A stretch of DNA of 64,000 nt from Novosphingobium jiangmenense (GCF_015694345.1 NZ_JADQDC010000007.1:62001-126000), one strand, 5' to 3'; numbered from the stretch's first letter, positions 16,543 through 25,412 are shown. Notes: generated by a model from the letters alone, not told the origin. Numbers and translations are program-made.

Positions 16543-19500
16543 GTGCAACTGTTCAATACCAAGACAATCAAACGCCATATCGCCCGCGCCGCCGCGCCTG
16601 ATCCTGCAAAGCTCGAAATCCTGCGCCAGTGGGGTGAAACTATCCGCGACCGCTCGATAGAGACGCAAAAGGAAACTGCCCTCCACGGCAATTTCAAACA
16701 GCGGATCATATGCGACGTGCTGGGCTATCAGGACTTCAACGATAGCGGCCAGTGGACCGTTGACGTTGAAGCGCAGATTGGCGCGGGATCGGTTGACCTT
16801 GCCTTAGGGCAATTCAGCAAGGGCGAACGGCGGATCATCGCCCCGTTCGAACTGAAGGGCGCAAAGACCAAGAACCTTGATGCCATCATGCCGGGCCGGG
16901 CTAAGACCCCGGTTCAACAGGCATGGGAATACGCCAGCGACAACGTGGGCACCAAATGGGTGCTGGTTTCCAACTATCTGGAAATCCGCCTCTACAGCTA
17001 TGCGGACGGGCGGCAATTCCACGACAGCTTCGATCTGGCGAAACTTCATGATCCAGCCGAATATCAGCGCTTCATGCTTTTGTTGTCGGCGGACAACCTG
17101 CTTTCCGGCCAGACGTTGGCGATTCTGGAGGAAAGCCGGAAGGAAGACCGCGACATTACCGCGCGGCTCTATGCCGACTATCGCACCCTGCGCAGCGATC
17201 TGATTGGGGCGGTTCGCACTGCCCTGCCTGAAGGCGACCCGCTGGAGGCGATCCGGCTGGGCCAGACGATTTTAGACCGAGTGCTGTTCATCGCCTTTGC
17301 CGAAGACAATGGCCTGTTGCCCGATGACAGCCTGTTGAACGCCTTCCAGCACCGCGACCCCTACAACCCCAAGCCGGTCTGGCAGACCTTCCTGGGCCTG
17401 TTCAACGCGATTGACCGGGGCAACGACCAGCTCAAAATCCCGCGCTACAATGGCGGCCTGTTCCAGCCGAACGCCGCCATCGATGCACTGGCCGTGCCGG
17501 ACCATATCTGCGAGGGTTTCAAGCGGCTGGCGGAATATGACTTTGCCAGCGAAATTTCCGTCACGGTGCTGGGCCACATATTCGAGCAGTCGATTGCCGA
17601 TGTGGAACAGCTTCAGGCCGAAGCGCTGGGCGAAGCGCCGGTGGAGAAAAGGACCAGCGGCACCAGCGGGCGGCGCAAGCGTGACGGCGTGGTCTATACG
17701 CCGGACTATGTGGCGCGCTTCATTGTCGATCAGACGCTGGGCACGCATTGCAAAGAGATATTTGCCGAAATCCTTGGCCGATATGCCGCCAAGGGCGCGA
17801 ATGCCGATGACGAGGCGATTGCGTGGAAATCGGCGAAGGCGGAACGACAGGCATGGGCCGAATACCGCGACCGCTTGACCGCCCTGCGCATTGTCGATCC
17901 AGCCTGCGGATCGGGCGTGTTCCTGATCATGGCTTTCGATTACCTGAAAGCCGAACTTGGGCAGGTGAACACCAAGCTGGCCGAACTGTCCGGCACTGGC
18001 ATGGCGGGCGACCTGCTGGACCCTGACAGCGAAATCCTGACACACAACCTGTTCGGCGTGGACGTGAACAGCGAGAGCGTGGAAATCGCCAAGCTGAGCC
18101 TGTGGATCAAGACCGCGCGGCGCGGCAAGGTGCTGGACAGTCTGGACGCAAATCTGCGCGTTGGCGATAGCCTGATCGAAGACGCCAGTTTTGCCTATCG
18201 CAGCCACGGGTTCGAATGGAAAACCGCATTTCCTGAGATTTTCGCCAGCGGCGGTTTCGACGTGGTGCTGGGCAATCCGCCCTATGTGCGCATGGAACTG
18301 ATCAAACCCATGAAGCCGTGGCTGGAAAAGCGCTATGAAGTCGTTTCCGACCGGGCCGACCTTTACGCCTATTTCTTCGAACGCGGGATCAAGCTGCTGA
18401 AGCCCGGCGGGCGGCTGGGCTTCATCAGCAGCAGCACATTCTTCAAGACCGGATCGGGCGCACCGCTGCGCGATTTCCTGCGCGCCAAGGCCACGCTGGA
18501 AACCGTGGTGGATTTTGGCGACCACCAGATTTTCGAAGGCGTCACCACCTATCCCGCGATCCTGACCATGCGGGCAGGAAGCCCGCCACCGGGGCACGAA
18601 CTGCAATTCTGGAAGATCGGTGAAATGCCGACAGACAGCTTTGCCGATGCCTTTGCCGATGCGGCCAAGCCCTTCCCGCAAGAGGCGCTGGGGCGCGGTT
18701 CATGGGAACTGGAAGGTGATGCCCTGCGCGCACTGCGGTCGAAAATCACGGCGGGCAAGTCAACGCTGAAGGAAGTCTATGGCTCACCGCTTTACGGGAT
18801 CAAGACCGGTCTAAATGAGGCCTTTGTCATCGATACGCCGACCAAGGAAAAGTTGTGCCGTGACGACCCGCGTTCGGAGGAACTGCTGAAGCCATTTCTG
18901 GAAGGCAAGGATTTGAAGCGCTGGCGTGCGGAGTCGCGCGGCCTGTGGATCATTTACATTCCCAAGAATCGGGTGCGGATCGATGACTATCCCGCCATCC
19001 GGGATTGGCTGCTACCGTTCAAAGACAAGCTGGAGAAGCGCGCCACCAAGCAGGCGTGGTTCGAGTTGCAGCAGGCGCAGGAGGCGTATCTCCCCGGCTT
19101 CGAAGCCGGGAAAATCGCTTACGGCCACTTTCAAGATTCCCCAATTCACAGCTTCGAACGGACCGGCGCATTATCGAACAACAAGACTTACTTTGTGCCA
19201 ACTGACGATAAAAGCCTGCTGGCATTCCTAAATTCAAAACTCGCGTGGTTTTGTTTCACGTCGCGCACCACTGCTGTCAGAGGCGGCTTTTTTGAGGCGA
19301 CGGCCCAACATATGGAAACGCTGCCGATAGCTAAGGGCACGGATTTTCAACGTGCCGAACTCGGCTCTTTGGCCGAAGCCGCCCAAGCAGCCGCAGAAAG
19401 GCGCTATGCACTGCAACAGGCGATCACCCGCCGCATTCCCGACCTTGCTGTTGATCCGGCCAATGCCAAGCTGACTGGCAAGCTGAAGGAATGGTGGAAC

Positions 19501-19725
19501 CTGCCCGACTTCGCCGCCTTCCAAAAGGAAGTGGAAAAGGCACTGAAGGCCAAAATCCCGCTTCAGGAACGCAACGATTGGGAAAACTGGATCACCACCA
19601 GCCGCGCCGAAATCCACGGCCTGACAGCCGAGATCGCCCGGCTGGAAGCCGAGATCAACGCCAAGGTCTATGCGCTGTTCGATCTGACCCCCGATGAAAT
19701 CACCTTGCTGGAGGCCAATGTCTGA
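16543..19725 (+). CDS. Type IIG restriction-modification enzyme (Eco57I-like, single chain)
   Basis: A 1060-residue fusion of endonuclease, adenine methyltransferase and specificity regions. GTG 16543 follows AGGGGGTGAA. The N-terminal nuclease shows a PD-(D/E)xK pattern: SVDLALG (Asp near 85) and APFELKGAK (Glu-x-Lys near 103-105). After a helical linker, the N6-adenine methyltransferase has motif I DPACGSGVFLI (near 452), the acidic region FGVDVNSESVEIAKLSLW and motif IV GNPPYV (near 577); the C-terminal third carries a TaqI-C-like specificity region (target recognition) and ends in a coiled helix (LTAEIARLEAEINAKV). Such enzymes need no partner genes, which suits mobile cargo. Recognition sequence cannot be deduced. 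Confidence 0.9.
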   Translation: MQLFNTKTIKRHIARAAAPDPAKLEILRQWGETIRDRSIETQKETALHGNFKQRIICDVLGYQDFNDSGQWTVDVEAQIGAGSVDLALGQFSKGERRIIAPFELKGAKTKNLDAIMPGRAKTPVQQAWEYASDNVGTKWVLVSNYLEIRLYSYADGRQFHDSFDLAKLHDPAEYQRFMLLLSADNLLSGQTLAILEESRKEDRDITARLYADYRTLRSDLIGAVRTALPEGDPLEAIRLGQTILDRVLFIAFAEDNGLLPDDSLLNAFQHRDPYNPKPVWQTFLGLFNAIDRGNDQLKIPRYNGGLFQPNAAIDALAVPDHICEGFKRLAEYDFASEISVTVLGHIFEQSIADVEQLQAEALGEAPVEKRTSGTSGRRKRDGVVYTPDYVARFIVDQTLGTHCKEIFAEILGRYAAKGANADDEAIAWKSAKAERQAWAEYRDRLTALRIVDPACGSGVFLIMAFDYLKAELGQVNTKLAELSGTGMAGDLLDPDSEILTHNLFGVDVNSESVEIAKLSLWIKTARRGKVLDSLDANLRVGDSLIEDASFAYRSHGFEWKTAFPEIFASGGFDVVLGNPPYVRMELIKPMKPWLEKRYEVVSDRADLYAYFFERGIKLLKPGGRLGFISSSTFFKTGSGAPLRDFLRAKATLETVVDFGDHQIFEGVTTYPAILTMRAGSPPPGHELQFWKIGEMPTDSFADAFADAAKPFPQEALGRGSWELEGDALRALRSKITAGKSTLKEVYGSPLYGIKTGLNEAFVIDTPTKEKLCRDDPRSEELLKPFLEGKDLKRWRAESRGLWIIYIPKNRVRIDDYPAIRDWLLPFKDKLEKRATKQAWFELQQAQEAYLPGFEAGKIAYGHFQDSPIHSFERTGALSNNKTYFVPTDDKSLLAFLNSKLAWFCFTSRTTAVRGGFFEATAQHMETLPIAKGTDFQRAELGSLAEAAQAAAERRYALQQAITRRIPDLAVDPANAKLTGKLKEWWNLPDFAAFQKEVEKALKAKIPLQERNDWENWITTSRAEIHGLTAEIARLEAEINAKVYALFDLTPDEITLLEANV

Positions 19726-20120
19726 ATTGGCGCGATGCCAGCGCGACCATTGGCATGACTTGAAAGCAAGTCGGGCTGCACAATGGGGACAGCGGACGAA
19801 ATTGGCGGAAATCCGGGCTGTTCCGGGCAACTTTAGTGAATCCGACTGGCGCACAGACCACCAAGTCACATTTGACGGTAAAGCTGCCGCCGCTGGAATG
19901 GCGCAGATTTGCAGCCTTTCCGCCTGCGATTTGTCGCGTACGGTGTGTAGTCAACTACTGCACTGACAGAGCCAGCGTTTTGGCCTGACACGCGCTCCGC
20001 CACCTGAAATTTCTTTCCGGCCGGAATCCCGCAGTCGAGAGCGATGTGGGGTAAAATGTGGGGGCAATCAAAGGCAATGCAGCCCAACGCCCTGATATGC
20101 AGAGTTTTTCTGTAAAAAAA
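19726..20120. other. Gene-free right end of the tRNA-Gln element
   Basis: About 395 bp after the restriction-modification gene. No ORF here has protein-like composition or a ribosome-binding site. The final part (20044-20063) carries two TGTGGGG motifs matching those at the left end, followed by an A/T-rich run next to the tRNA. Confidence 0.6.
20044..20063 (+). repeat. Two TGTGGGG motifs near attR
   Basis: ATGTGGGG (20044-20051) and ATGTGGGGG (20055-20063), in the same orientation as the three motifs at the left end of the element. Probable arm-type binding sites for the integrase or excisionase. Confidence 0.5.
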
Positions 20121-20139
20121 TGGATGCCCCGCGAGGATT
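20121..20139 (+). repeat. attR, 3' end of tRNA-Gln
   Basis: The 19-bp copy of the attachment core that lies inside the functional tRNA-Gln gene; identical to 12326-12344. The element supplies or preserves this 3' end, so the tRNA remains intact. Confidence 0.85.
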
Positions 20140-20194
20140 CGAACCTCGATAGACGGAATCAGAATCCGTAGTCTTACCATTAGACGACGGGGCA
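20121..20194 (-). tRNA. tRNA-Gln (anticodon CTG)
   Basis: Read on the minus strand, a 74-nt cloverleaf: acceptor TGCCCCG pairing with CGGGGCA, D-arm with TGGTAAGA, anticodon stem ACGGA/TCCGT around loop TTCTGAT giving CTG (reads CAG, Gln), T-arm with GGTTCGAATCC, encoded CCA. It is the integration target of the 7.8-kb element on its left side. Confidence 0.95.
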
Positions 20195-20352
20195 GTGTGA
20201 GGCGCGCAACTAGGGGGCGCCGTTCCCCAAGTCAAGCGGTTCAATCGGCATTTTTGGAGCCGGTCTTGCGGGCAGAGCGGCACATCGCTAGCATTGCGCT
20301 CAAGTACCCGGCGGCATCAGGCAGCGTGGGAAAACATAAGCGAATACGAGTC

Positions 20353-21663
20353 ATGGCGGGTTTCATTCCGCCGGCAAATGGGCAAGACGCGCGTCCGGAT
20401 GGCCAGAAGGCTGACGGAAAGACGACCAGCGGAAAGGCGGTCGTCGGCAAGAAGGGGCAAAGGAAGAAGCCCCGTCGGCCACGCGGCAAGAGCGGGAGCG
20501 GAGTCCCACCCAAATCTGCCGGCAAGACCAGTCCGCCCGCAGCACGCGGCAGCGGCAGCAACGAGGCTATTGCCCCGGCCATCATGGCTACGGTGGCACA
20601 GCCTGCATCGCCTCCTGTCCCGGAACGGTCCTCCGGCTGGCAGAAGCCGCTCCCGCACCACCGCCAAGCCTATGCCGCGATTGATCTCGGCACCAACAAT
20701 TGTCGCCTGCTGATTGCGCGACCATCGGGCGAGCATTTCGTGGTGATCGATGCGTTCAGCCGCGTCGTGCGGCTCGGCGAAGGTCTCGCGCAGACCGGAC
20801 GCCTGTCTGACGAAGCGATGGACCGTGCGCTTGCTGCACTCCACGTCTGCGCTGATAAACTGCGCAAGCGCAACGTTCACCTCGCCCGCTCGGTCGCCAC
20901 CGAAGCCTGCCGCCGCGCCAGCAATGGTCAGGCCTTCATCGATCGCGTGCGCGAGGAAACCGGTATTCACCTCAACATCATCACCGCCCAGGAAGAGGCA
21001 CGGCTTGCCGTGCTCGGCTGCCACATCCTGCTTGAGCAGGGCAATGGCCCCGCCATGATCTTCGACATCGGCGGCGGATCGACCGAAATGGTGCTGGTCG
21101 AAACCGGCGAAACGGTGCCGCGCATCCTCGACTGGCAATCGGTGCCGTGGGGCGTCGTGTCGCTGACAGAGAGCATTGGTGCAATTGCCGACCACCCCGA
21201 AGCGCGCGCGGTTGCCTATGCCGAAATGCGCCGCCGCGTTGACGAGGGCTTTGCCGACTTCACTGCGCGCGTCACGCCGATCCGGCACGCCGCTCGGGGT
21301 GATCGCTCGATCCGCCTGCTTGGCACCAGCGGCACGGTCACCACGCTGGCATCACTCCACCTCGAACTGCCACAGTATGACCGGCGCGCGGTCGACGGGC
21401 TGATCGTGCCTGCTGAATCCATGCGCGATATCTCCCGCCGCCTTTCGACGATGACACCGGCCGAACGCATTGGTGTGCCCTGCATCGGGCGGGAACGCTC
21501 CGATCTGGTCGTGGCAGGCTGTGCGATTCTCGAATCGATACTCGACATATGGCCGGCCGAGCGCCTGGGCATCGCCGATCGCGGCATTCGCGAAGGCATC
21601 CTGCGCAGCCTCATGGCCACCGGCGCTGATCCGCGCGGGCCCAAACGAACGGAAGCAGCATGA
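20353..21663 (+). CDS. Ppx/GppA family exopolyphosphatase / guanosine pentaphosphate phosphatase
   Basis: 436 residues from ATG 20353; the earlier in-frame ATG would extend into the tRNA promoter side. A disordered Lys/Pro/Arg-rich N-terminal tail of about 110 residues (GKKGQRKKPRRPRGKSG) precedes the ASKHA catalytic domain, which is unusual for the family and common in sphingomonads. Motifs: phosphate 1 YAAIDLGTNNCRLLI, the catalytic Glu region TAQEEARLAVLG, phosphate 2 FDIGGGSTEMVLV, and GTSGTVTTLA. It hydrolyses polyphosphate and/or pppGpp in the cytoplasm. It lies 13 bp before rlmE on the same strand, a conserved alphaproteobacterial pairing. Only one catalytic domain is present (no HD domain), so it is closer to short Ppx proteins. 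Confidence 0.88.
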   Translation: MAGFIPPANGQDARPDGQKADGKTTSGKAVVGKKGQRKKPRRPRGKSGSGVPPKSAGKTSPPAARGSGSNEAIAPAIMATVAQPASPPVPERSSGWQKPLPHHRQAYAAIDLGTNNCRLLIARPSGEHFVVIDAFSRVVRLGEGLAQTGRLSDEAMDRALAALHVCADKLRKRNVHLARSVATEACRRASNGQAFIDRVREETGIHLNIITAQEEARLAVLGCHILLEQGNGPAMIFDIGGGSTEMVLVETGETVPRILDWQSVPWGVVSLTESIGAIADHPEARAVAYAEMRRRVDEGFADFTARVTPIRHAARGDRSIRLLGTSGTVTTLASLHLELPQYDRRAVDGLIVPAESMRDISRRLSTMTPAERIGVPCIGRERSDLVVAGCAILESILDIWPAERLGIADRGIREGILRSLMATGADPRGPKRTEAA

Positions 21664-21676
21664 GTCGTCATTTATC

Positions 21677-22363
21677 ATGAGTCGTTCCGGCAAGAATCCC
21701 AACGAGCGACTCAAGAGCGCCAAGGGCCGCTCGGCCTCTTCGGTCCGCTGGCTGTCGCGCCAACTCAACGATCCGTACGTAAAGCAGGCGAAAGCCGAAG
21801 GGTGGCGCAGCCGCGCCGCGTTCAAGCTGATCGACCTCGACGAGAAATTCGGCCTGCTCAAGGGCTCGAAGCGCGTAGTCGATCTCGGCATCGCACCGGG
21901 CGGCTGGAGCCAGGTGGTGCGCAAGAAGTCGCCCGCAGCGAAGATTGTCGGCATAGATCTCCTGCCGACCGACCCGATCGAAGGGGTGACGATCTTCCAG
22001 ATGGACTTCATGGCCGACGAGGCACCCGAAGCGCTGCAAGGCGCACTCGACGGACCGCCCGACCTTGTCATCTCCGACATGGCCGCCAACACCGTCGGCC
22101 ACAAGCAGACTGACCACCTGCGCACGATGGGTCTGGTCGAGACTGCCGTCGATTTCGCAATCCAGACGCTTGCCCCGGGCGGTGCCTTCGTCGCCAAGGT
22201 CTTTGCCGGCGGCACGGATGGCGACCTGCTCAACATCCTCAAGAGGAACTTCACCACCGTGAAGCACGCCAAGCCACCGTCGAGCCGCAAGGATTCCTCC
22301 GAGTGGTACGTGATCGCGCAGGGCTTCAAGGGCCGGGCGAACGAGGCGTTAACCGACGGCTAG
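21677..22363 (+). CDS. rlmE: 23S rRNA (uridine-2'-O-)-methyltransferase RlmE (FtsJ)
   Basis: 228 residues from ATG 21677. RlmE 2'-O-methylates U2552 in the A-loop of 23S rRNA using SAM. Expected features: basic N-terminus, WRSRAAFKLIDLDEKF (catalytic Lys in the R-S-R-A-A-x-K-L motif), SAM-binding VVDLGIAPGGWSQ, the acidic DLVISDMAAN (Asp of the K-D-K-E tetrad), and GGAFVAKVFAGG with the second Lys; a Glu follows in SSEWYVIAQGFK. Length normal. It follows the Ppx gene by 13 bp, and an ATGAGTCGT start-like sequence is duplicated across the gap (21660 and 21677), with the second being the true start. Confidence 0.93.
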   Translation: MSRSGKNPNERLKSAKGRSASSVRWLSRQLNDPYVKQAKAEGWRSRAAFKLIDLDEKFGLLKGSKRVVDLGIAPGGWSQVVRKKSPAAKIVGIDLLPTDPIEGVTIFQMDFMADEAPEALQGALDGPPDLVISDMAANTVGHKQTDHLRTMGLVETAVDFAIQTLAPGGAFVAKVFAGGTDGDLLNILKRNFTTVKHAKPPSSRKDSSEWYVIAQGFKGRANEALTDG

Positions 22364-22443
22364 CCTGCTGTCGCATCGCGGGACTCAGGGTAAACCCCTA
22401 ACTGGCGCGCAGGGTGACCATGGTTATCAGGGCGTTAACCGAC
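22345..22443 (+). repeat. 13-bp direct repeat GGCGTTAACCGAC around the rlmE 3' end
   Basis: Copies at 22345-22357 (end of rlmE) and 22431-22443 (before the next gene). Each contains the palindrome GTTAAC. No function apparent; possibly a small duplication. Confidence 0.5.
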
Positions 22444-22462
22444 CCAATCCGGAGCCGCCCCG

Positions 22463-22903
22463 ATGACCTCCATCCGCAACCTGCTGCTTCCCCTCACCCT
22501 CCTCGGACTCTCTGGCGCGGCAGGGGCAGAGGAGATCGCGGCAAGAGGATGGTCTGCCGACTGGAAGGTCATCGGCGTGGCCGAGGATCGTACCGAGGTA
22601 CTGGTCCGTCCCGAATCGGTGCATGAGCTGCCGCCGAGCATGCTACGCAGCTTCGCGGTCCGCCAGGTCTGGGCAGGTTTCGACTTTGCGCCTGCTGCGG
22701 GGCTCGCCACGGGCCGCAAGGTCATCCTGTTCCGTTATGACTGCACCGCGCGGCGGGTGCTGATAGCGGCGGCGACGGACTATGGCGCATCGGGGCAGAT
22801 CGTCTCGCGCAACGCCGTCGATGCGGACAGTGCCGATCAGTATGCGCCGGTTGAGCCCGATACGCTGAACGCGGCGATCATGGCCGAGGCCTGCCGCGAC
22901 TGA
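22463..22903 (+). CDS. Secreted protein resembling surface-adhesin E family
   Basis: 146 residues with a signal peptide (NLLLPLTLLGLSGAAGAEE). The mature part (WSADWKVIGVAEDRTEVLVRPE ... FRYDCTARRVLIAAATDYGASG) fits the small beta-rich 'adhesin E'-like group in which a Trp-containing start, a conserved Arg-Val-Leu core and one Cys pair (here Cys in RYDCTARR and EACRD) are typical. No experimentally defined role is known for members outside Haemophilus. It stands between rlmE and a convergent small gene, with its own start and no obvious partner. Function should be treated as unknown. Confidence 0.65.
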   Translation: MTSIRNLLLPLTLLGLSGAAGAEEIAARGWSADWKVIGVAEDRTEVLVRPESVHELPPSMLRSFAVRQVWAGFDFAPAAGLATGRKVILFRYDCTARRVLIAAATDYGASGQIVSRNAVDADSADQYAPVEPDTLNAAIMAEACRD

Positions 22904-22907
22904 CGCA

Positions 22908-23267
22908 TCAGCGCTTTGCGTTCCAGTTGAACAGGAAATTGCGATGCTCGGCCCAAGTCTGGCCTTCCATGTGATCGCCGACGAGGCACGCCGCGGTATG
23001 GTAAGGTCCGGCACCATCGGTCGTCCGGAAGCTGACACATGTGCGACCGCGGTCAGTCTTCCAACGACCCGCGAGGATCTCGCTCTCGTAGAAGCTTCCC
23101 TTCACGGTGCCGTCGGCCTCCAGTTGCAGCACCATCGGCTTCAAGTAAGGCTCTTCCGGCTTTGCTGACAGATCGACGGTCCAGTTTCCTTGTATCGCTG
23201 CGGGCGGTTCCGCCGCGGTTGCCTGGGTAATCATCATGACGAGCGGCAAAGCAACGAGCAGGCGCAT
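22908..23267 (-). CDS. Small exported beta-rich (lipocalin-like) hypothetical protein
   Basis: 119 residues from ATG 23267, with GGGAG 8 nt upstream; the longer frame upstream is rejected. A signal peptide (LLVALPLVMMITQATAA) is followed by IQGNWTVDLSAKPEEPYLKPMV and a series of strands (GRWKTDRGRTCVSFRTTDG, HTAACLVGDHMEGQTWAEHR) reminiscent of DUF2147-like or other small periplasmic beta-barrels that begin with a G-x-W-x-x-D motif. Two Cys could form a disulphide. No specific function can be given. It is convergent with the adhesin-E-like gene, the ends being 4 bp apart. Confidence 0.65.
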   Translation of the reverse strand: MRLLVALPLVMMITQATAAEPPAAIQGNWTVDLSAKPEEPYLKPMVLQLEADGTVKGSFYESEILAGRWKTDRGRTCVSFRTTDGAGPYHTAACLVGDHMEGQTWAEHRNFLFNWNAKR

Positions 23268-23331
23268 TGAGTTCTCCCAAAGCGTAACGATGCGCCTGTC
23301 GCTGCGCGCGGGCAACCGGCACCAAAGACAG

Positions 23332-23367
23332 CAAAAGGGCGCCCGGATCGCTCCGGACGCCCTTTTG
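23332..23367. terminator. Strong bidirectional terminator after the cytochrome gene
   Basis: A 16-pair stem with one mismatch (CAAAAGGGCG-C-CCGGA and its complement) closes on a TCGC loop and is flanked by A and T runs on both strands. It ends the leftward cytochrome c transcript 20 bp after the stop codon and insulates it from the next gene. Confidence 0.9.
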
Positions 23368-23388
23368 AATTTCCGCTGGAGGCGAAGC

Positions 23389-24285
23389 CTACTTCTTCGA
23401 CTTCAGGTAGGCGATCACGTCGGCGCGCTGCTGGGCGTCGGAGATACCCGCAAAGGTCATCTTGGTGCCCTGAGCGAACTTCGCAGGGCTGGTCAGCCAC
23501 TGGTCCAGCGTCGCGTCATCCCAGTTGCCGCCATGGCCCTTGAGCGCATCGGAGAAGGCATAACCGCCACGGTCACCGGCAACCGCTTCGCCATAGACGC
23601 CGAACAGATTCGGACCGATGCCGTTGGCGCCGCCCTGATCCACAGTGTGGCAAGCCTTGCACTTGGCGAAGATGGCCTCGCCCTTGGCAGCATCGCCGAC
23701 GAGGGCAGCAGTTGCTGCGGGAGCAGCGCCGGCAGCCGGGACGGCTTCAGGCGCAGGCAGCGGCAAGTTCGAGCCGAGCGAGTTGAGATAGAGAATCACG
23801 TTGGCGCGGTCTTCGCCCTTGGGCAGGCCCGCGAACGACATCTTGGTACCGGCCGCGAAAGCCTTGGGGTTCTTCAGCCACTCGTTCAGCGTGGCGAAAT
23901 CCCAGTTGCCGCCATGACCTGCAAGATCGGCCGAATAAGCGAAACCGGCCGCGTGCTTGCCTACCGGCTTGCCGACAATGCCATAAAGATTCGGACCGAT
24001 ACCGTTGGCGCCGCCCTGTTCGGCCGTGTGGCAGGCCTTGCACTTGGCAAAGACGGCCTCGCCCTTGGCAACGTCGCCGGCAGCGAGAAGATTCGCCAGC
24101 GGCAGTTCAGCCGCGGCGCCACCTTCGGCGCCTTCTTCGACGACGCCTTCGATCGCGTAGCCCATCTTTTCCGGACGGTGCTCCTTGTCGGCAAGGAAGT
24201 AGTGTGCCGACAGGCTGGAGAGCCCCAGAGCCACGATGCCCCCGAACAAGGTCCATCCGGCGATGGTATTGAAACGATCGTCCAT
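23389..24285 (-). CDS. Membrane-anchored diheme cytochrome c with two tandem class I domains
   Basis: 298 residues: an uncleaved N-terminal anchor (TIAGWTLFGGIVALGLSSLSA), a short acidic linker, then two homologous cytochrome c domains, each with heme-binding CKACHT (near residues 82 and 217), GIGPNL and an axial Met (TKMSF and TKMTF). The two domains are strongly alike over their whole length, so the gene arose by tandem duplication of a cytochrome c552-like unit. It resembles the membrane-bound cytochromes that carry electrons between the bc1 complex and cytochrome oxidase in alphaproteobacteria. It is divergent from pheA and followed by a strong terminator. Confidence 0.88.
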   Translation of the reverse strand: MDDRFNTIAGWTLFGGIVALGLSSLSAHYFLADKEHRPEKMGYAIEGVVEEGAEGGAAAELPLANLLAAGDVAKGEAVFAKCKACHTAEQGGANGIGPNLYGIVGKPVGKHAAGFAYSADLAGHGGNWDFATLNEWLKNPKAFAAGTKMSFAGLPKGEDRANVILYLNSLGSNLPLPAPEAVPAAGAAPAATAALVGDAAKGEAIFAKCKACHTVDQGGANGIGPNLFGVYGEAVAGDRGGYAFSDALKGHGGNWDDATLDQWLTSPAKFAQGTKMTFAGISDAQQRADVIAYLKSKK

Positions 24286-24455
24286 TTACGAGCCCCATAG
24301 GCGCAACGTCAGCACCTTGCCGACACCCGCGCGAGTTCGGGGACCCTCTAGTCAGGGCCATCCCGCAGCGCAAGATGGTTTGAAGGCCAAATGCGATCTA
24401 GGCAAATTCGAACACGCTTGCCCGAAAGGACGGAGCGGCTTAACGCCCGCGCGTC

Positions 24456-25349
24456 ATGCAAAGCTATCCAGCCCCAGCCCTCGCCCTTGTCGAGCAGATG
24501 GCCGCAGCCGCAGCCGCCGATCCGGCCCGCGCGGTTTCTTTCCAGGGCGCGCCCGGCGCAAACTCGCACCGCGCGGCGATGGAAGCCCTGCCCGATTGCC
24601 TGCCGCTGCCCTGCTTCTCGTTCGAGGATGCGCTCGATGCCGTGAAGGAAGGTCGCGCAGGACAGGCGATCATCCCGATCGAAAACTCTCAGCATGGGCG
24701 CGTGGCGGATATCCACTTCCTACTGCCCGAAAGCGGGCTGTCCATCGTCGGCGAACACTTCCTCGAGATCCACGCCAGCCTGATGGCGCTCGGCGATGGT
24801 CCCTTCACCGCCGCCTACAGCCACCCCCAGGCGCTGGGCCAGTCGCGCTTCTATCTGCGCGACCGGGGCATCGTGCCGATGAGCTATGCCGATACTGCCG
24901 GCGCTGCAGCCTACATCGCCGAACTCGGCGATCCGACAGTGGCCGCGCTGGCTCCGCGCATTGCCGCCGAACTCTATGGTCTCAAGGTCATCGAGGATAA
25001 CGTCGAGGACGCACACGACAACACTACCCGATTCGTCATCCTCTCGAAAACGCCGCGAAATCCCGCCACTATCTCCGGTCCGGCTATGACCACCTTCGTA
25101 TTCGAGGTCCGCAACATTCCCGCCGCGCTCTACAAGGCGCTGGGCGGATTTGCGACGAACGGCGTCAACATGACCAAGCTTGAAAGCTACCAGCGTGGCG
25201 CCAGCTTTGCCGCCACCGAATTCTTTGCCGACATCGTCGGTGCCCCCGGCGAACGCCCGGTCGATCTCGCGCTTGAGGAGCTGGGCTTCTTTGCCAAAGA
25301 CCTGCGAATACTTGGCACTTACCCGATGGAGCGGATTCGCGGCCAGTAA
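24456..25349 (+). CDS. pheA: Prephenate dehydratase
   Basis: 297 residues; converts prephenate to phenylpyruvate in phenylalanine biosynthesis. The catalytic domain starts at VSFQGAPGANSHRAA and includes IIPIENSQHGRV and the catalytic signature DNTTRFVIL; the ACT regulatory domain from about residue 210 (FVFEVRNIPAALYKALGGFATNGVNMTKLESY cut short here) has the GALYK-like and ESY motifs that bind phenylalanine for feedback inhibition. No chorismate mutase domain is fused, as usual outside gammaproteobacteria. It stands alone, divergent from the cytochrome gene; the MoxR operon begins 63 bp downstream on the same strand. Confidence 0.93.
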   Translation: MQSYPAPALALVEQMAAAAAADPARAVSFQGAPGANSHRAAMEALPDCLPLPCFSFEDALDAVKEGRAGQAIIPIENSQHGRVADIHFLLPESGLSIVGEHFLEIHASLMALGDGPFTAAYSHPQALGQSRFYLRDRGIVPMSYADTAGAAAYIAELGDPTVAALAPRIAAELYGLKVIEDNVEDAHDNTTRFVILSKTPRNPATISGPAMTTFVFEVRNIPAALYKALGGFATNGVNMTKLESYQRGASFAATEFFADIVGAPGERPVDLALEELGFFAKDLRILGTYPMERIRGQ

Positions 25350-25412
25350 GACCGTCCGAAAGGGCGAAGACTTGCGCTTGCTCCACCATCAGCCTCGTGC
25401 AAGGTTGCGCGA

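Larger units (their letters stand above)
12326..20139. mobile_element. 7.8-kb integrative element inserted in tRNA-Gln(CTG)
   Basis: A 19-bp direct repeat (12326-12344 and 20121-20139) identical to the 3' end of tRNA-Gln flanks the region. Inside, next to the left end, is a tyrosine integrase reading inward; the intact tRNA is at the right end. Content: integrase, hypothetical gene, AlpA-like regulator, three small coupled genes, HUH-like replication protein and a type IIG restriction-modification enzyme. There is no conjugation gene, so it resembles a small satellite-like or mobilisable genomic island that delivers restriction-modification. Confidence 0.85.

Noticed and set aside
17272..18681. 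469-codon open frame antisense to the type IIG gene
   Set aside because: It is the mirror of a well-supported protein with nuclease and methyltransferase motifs; composition is that of a shadow frame in GC-rich DNA.
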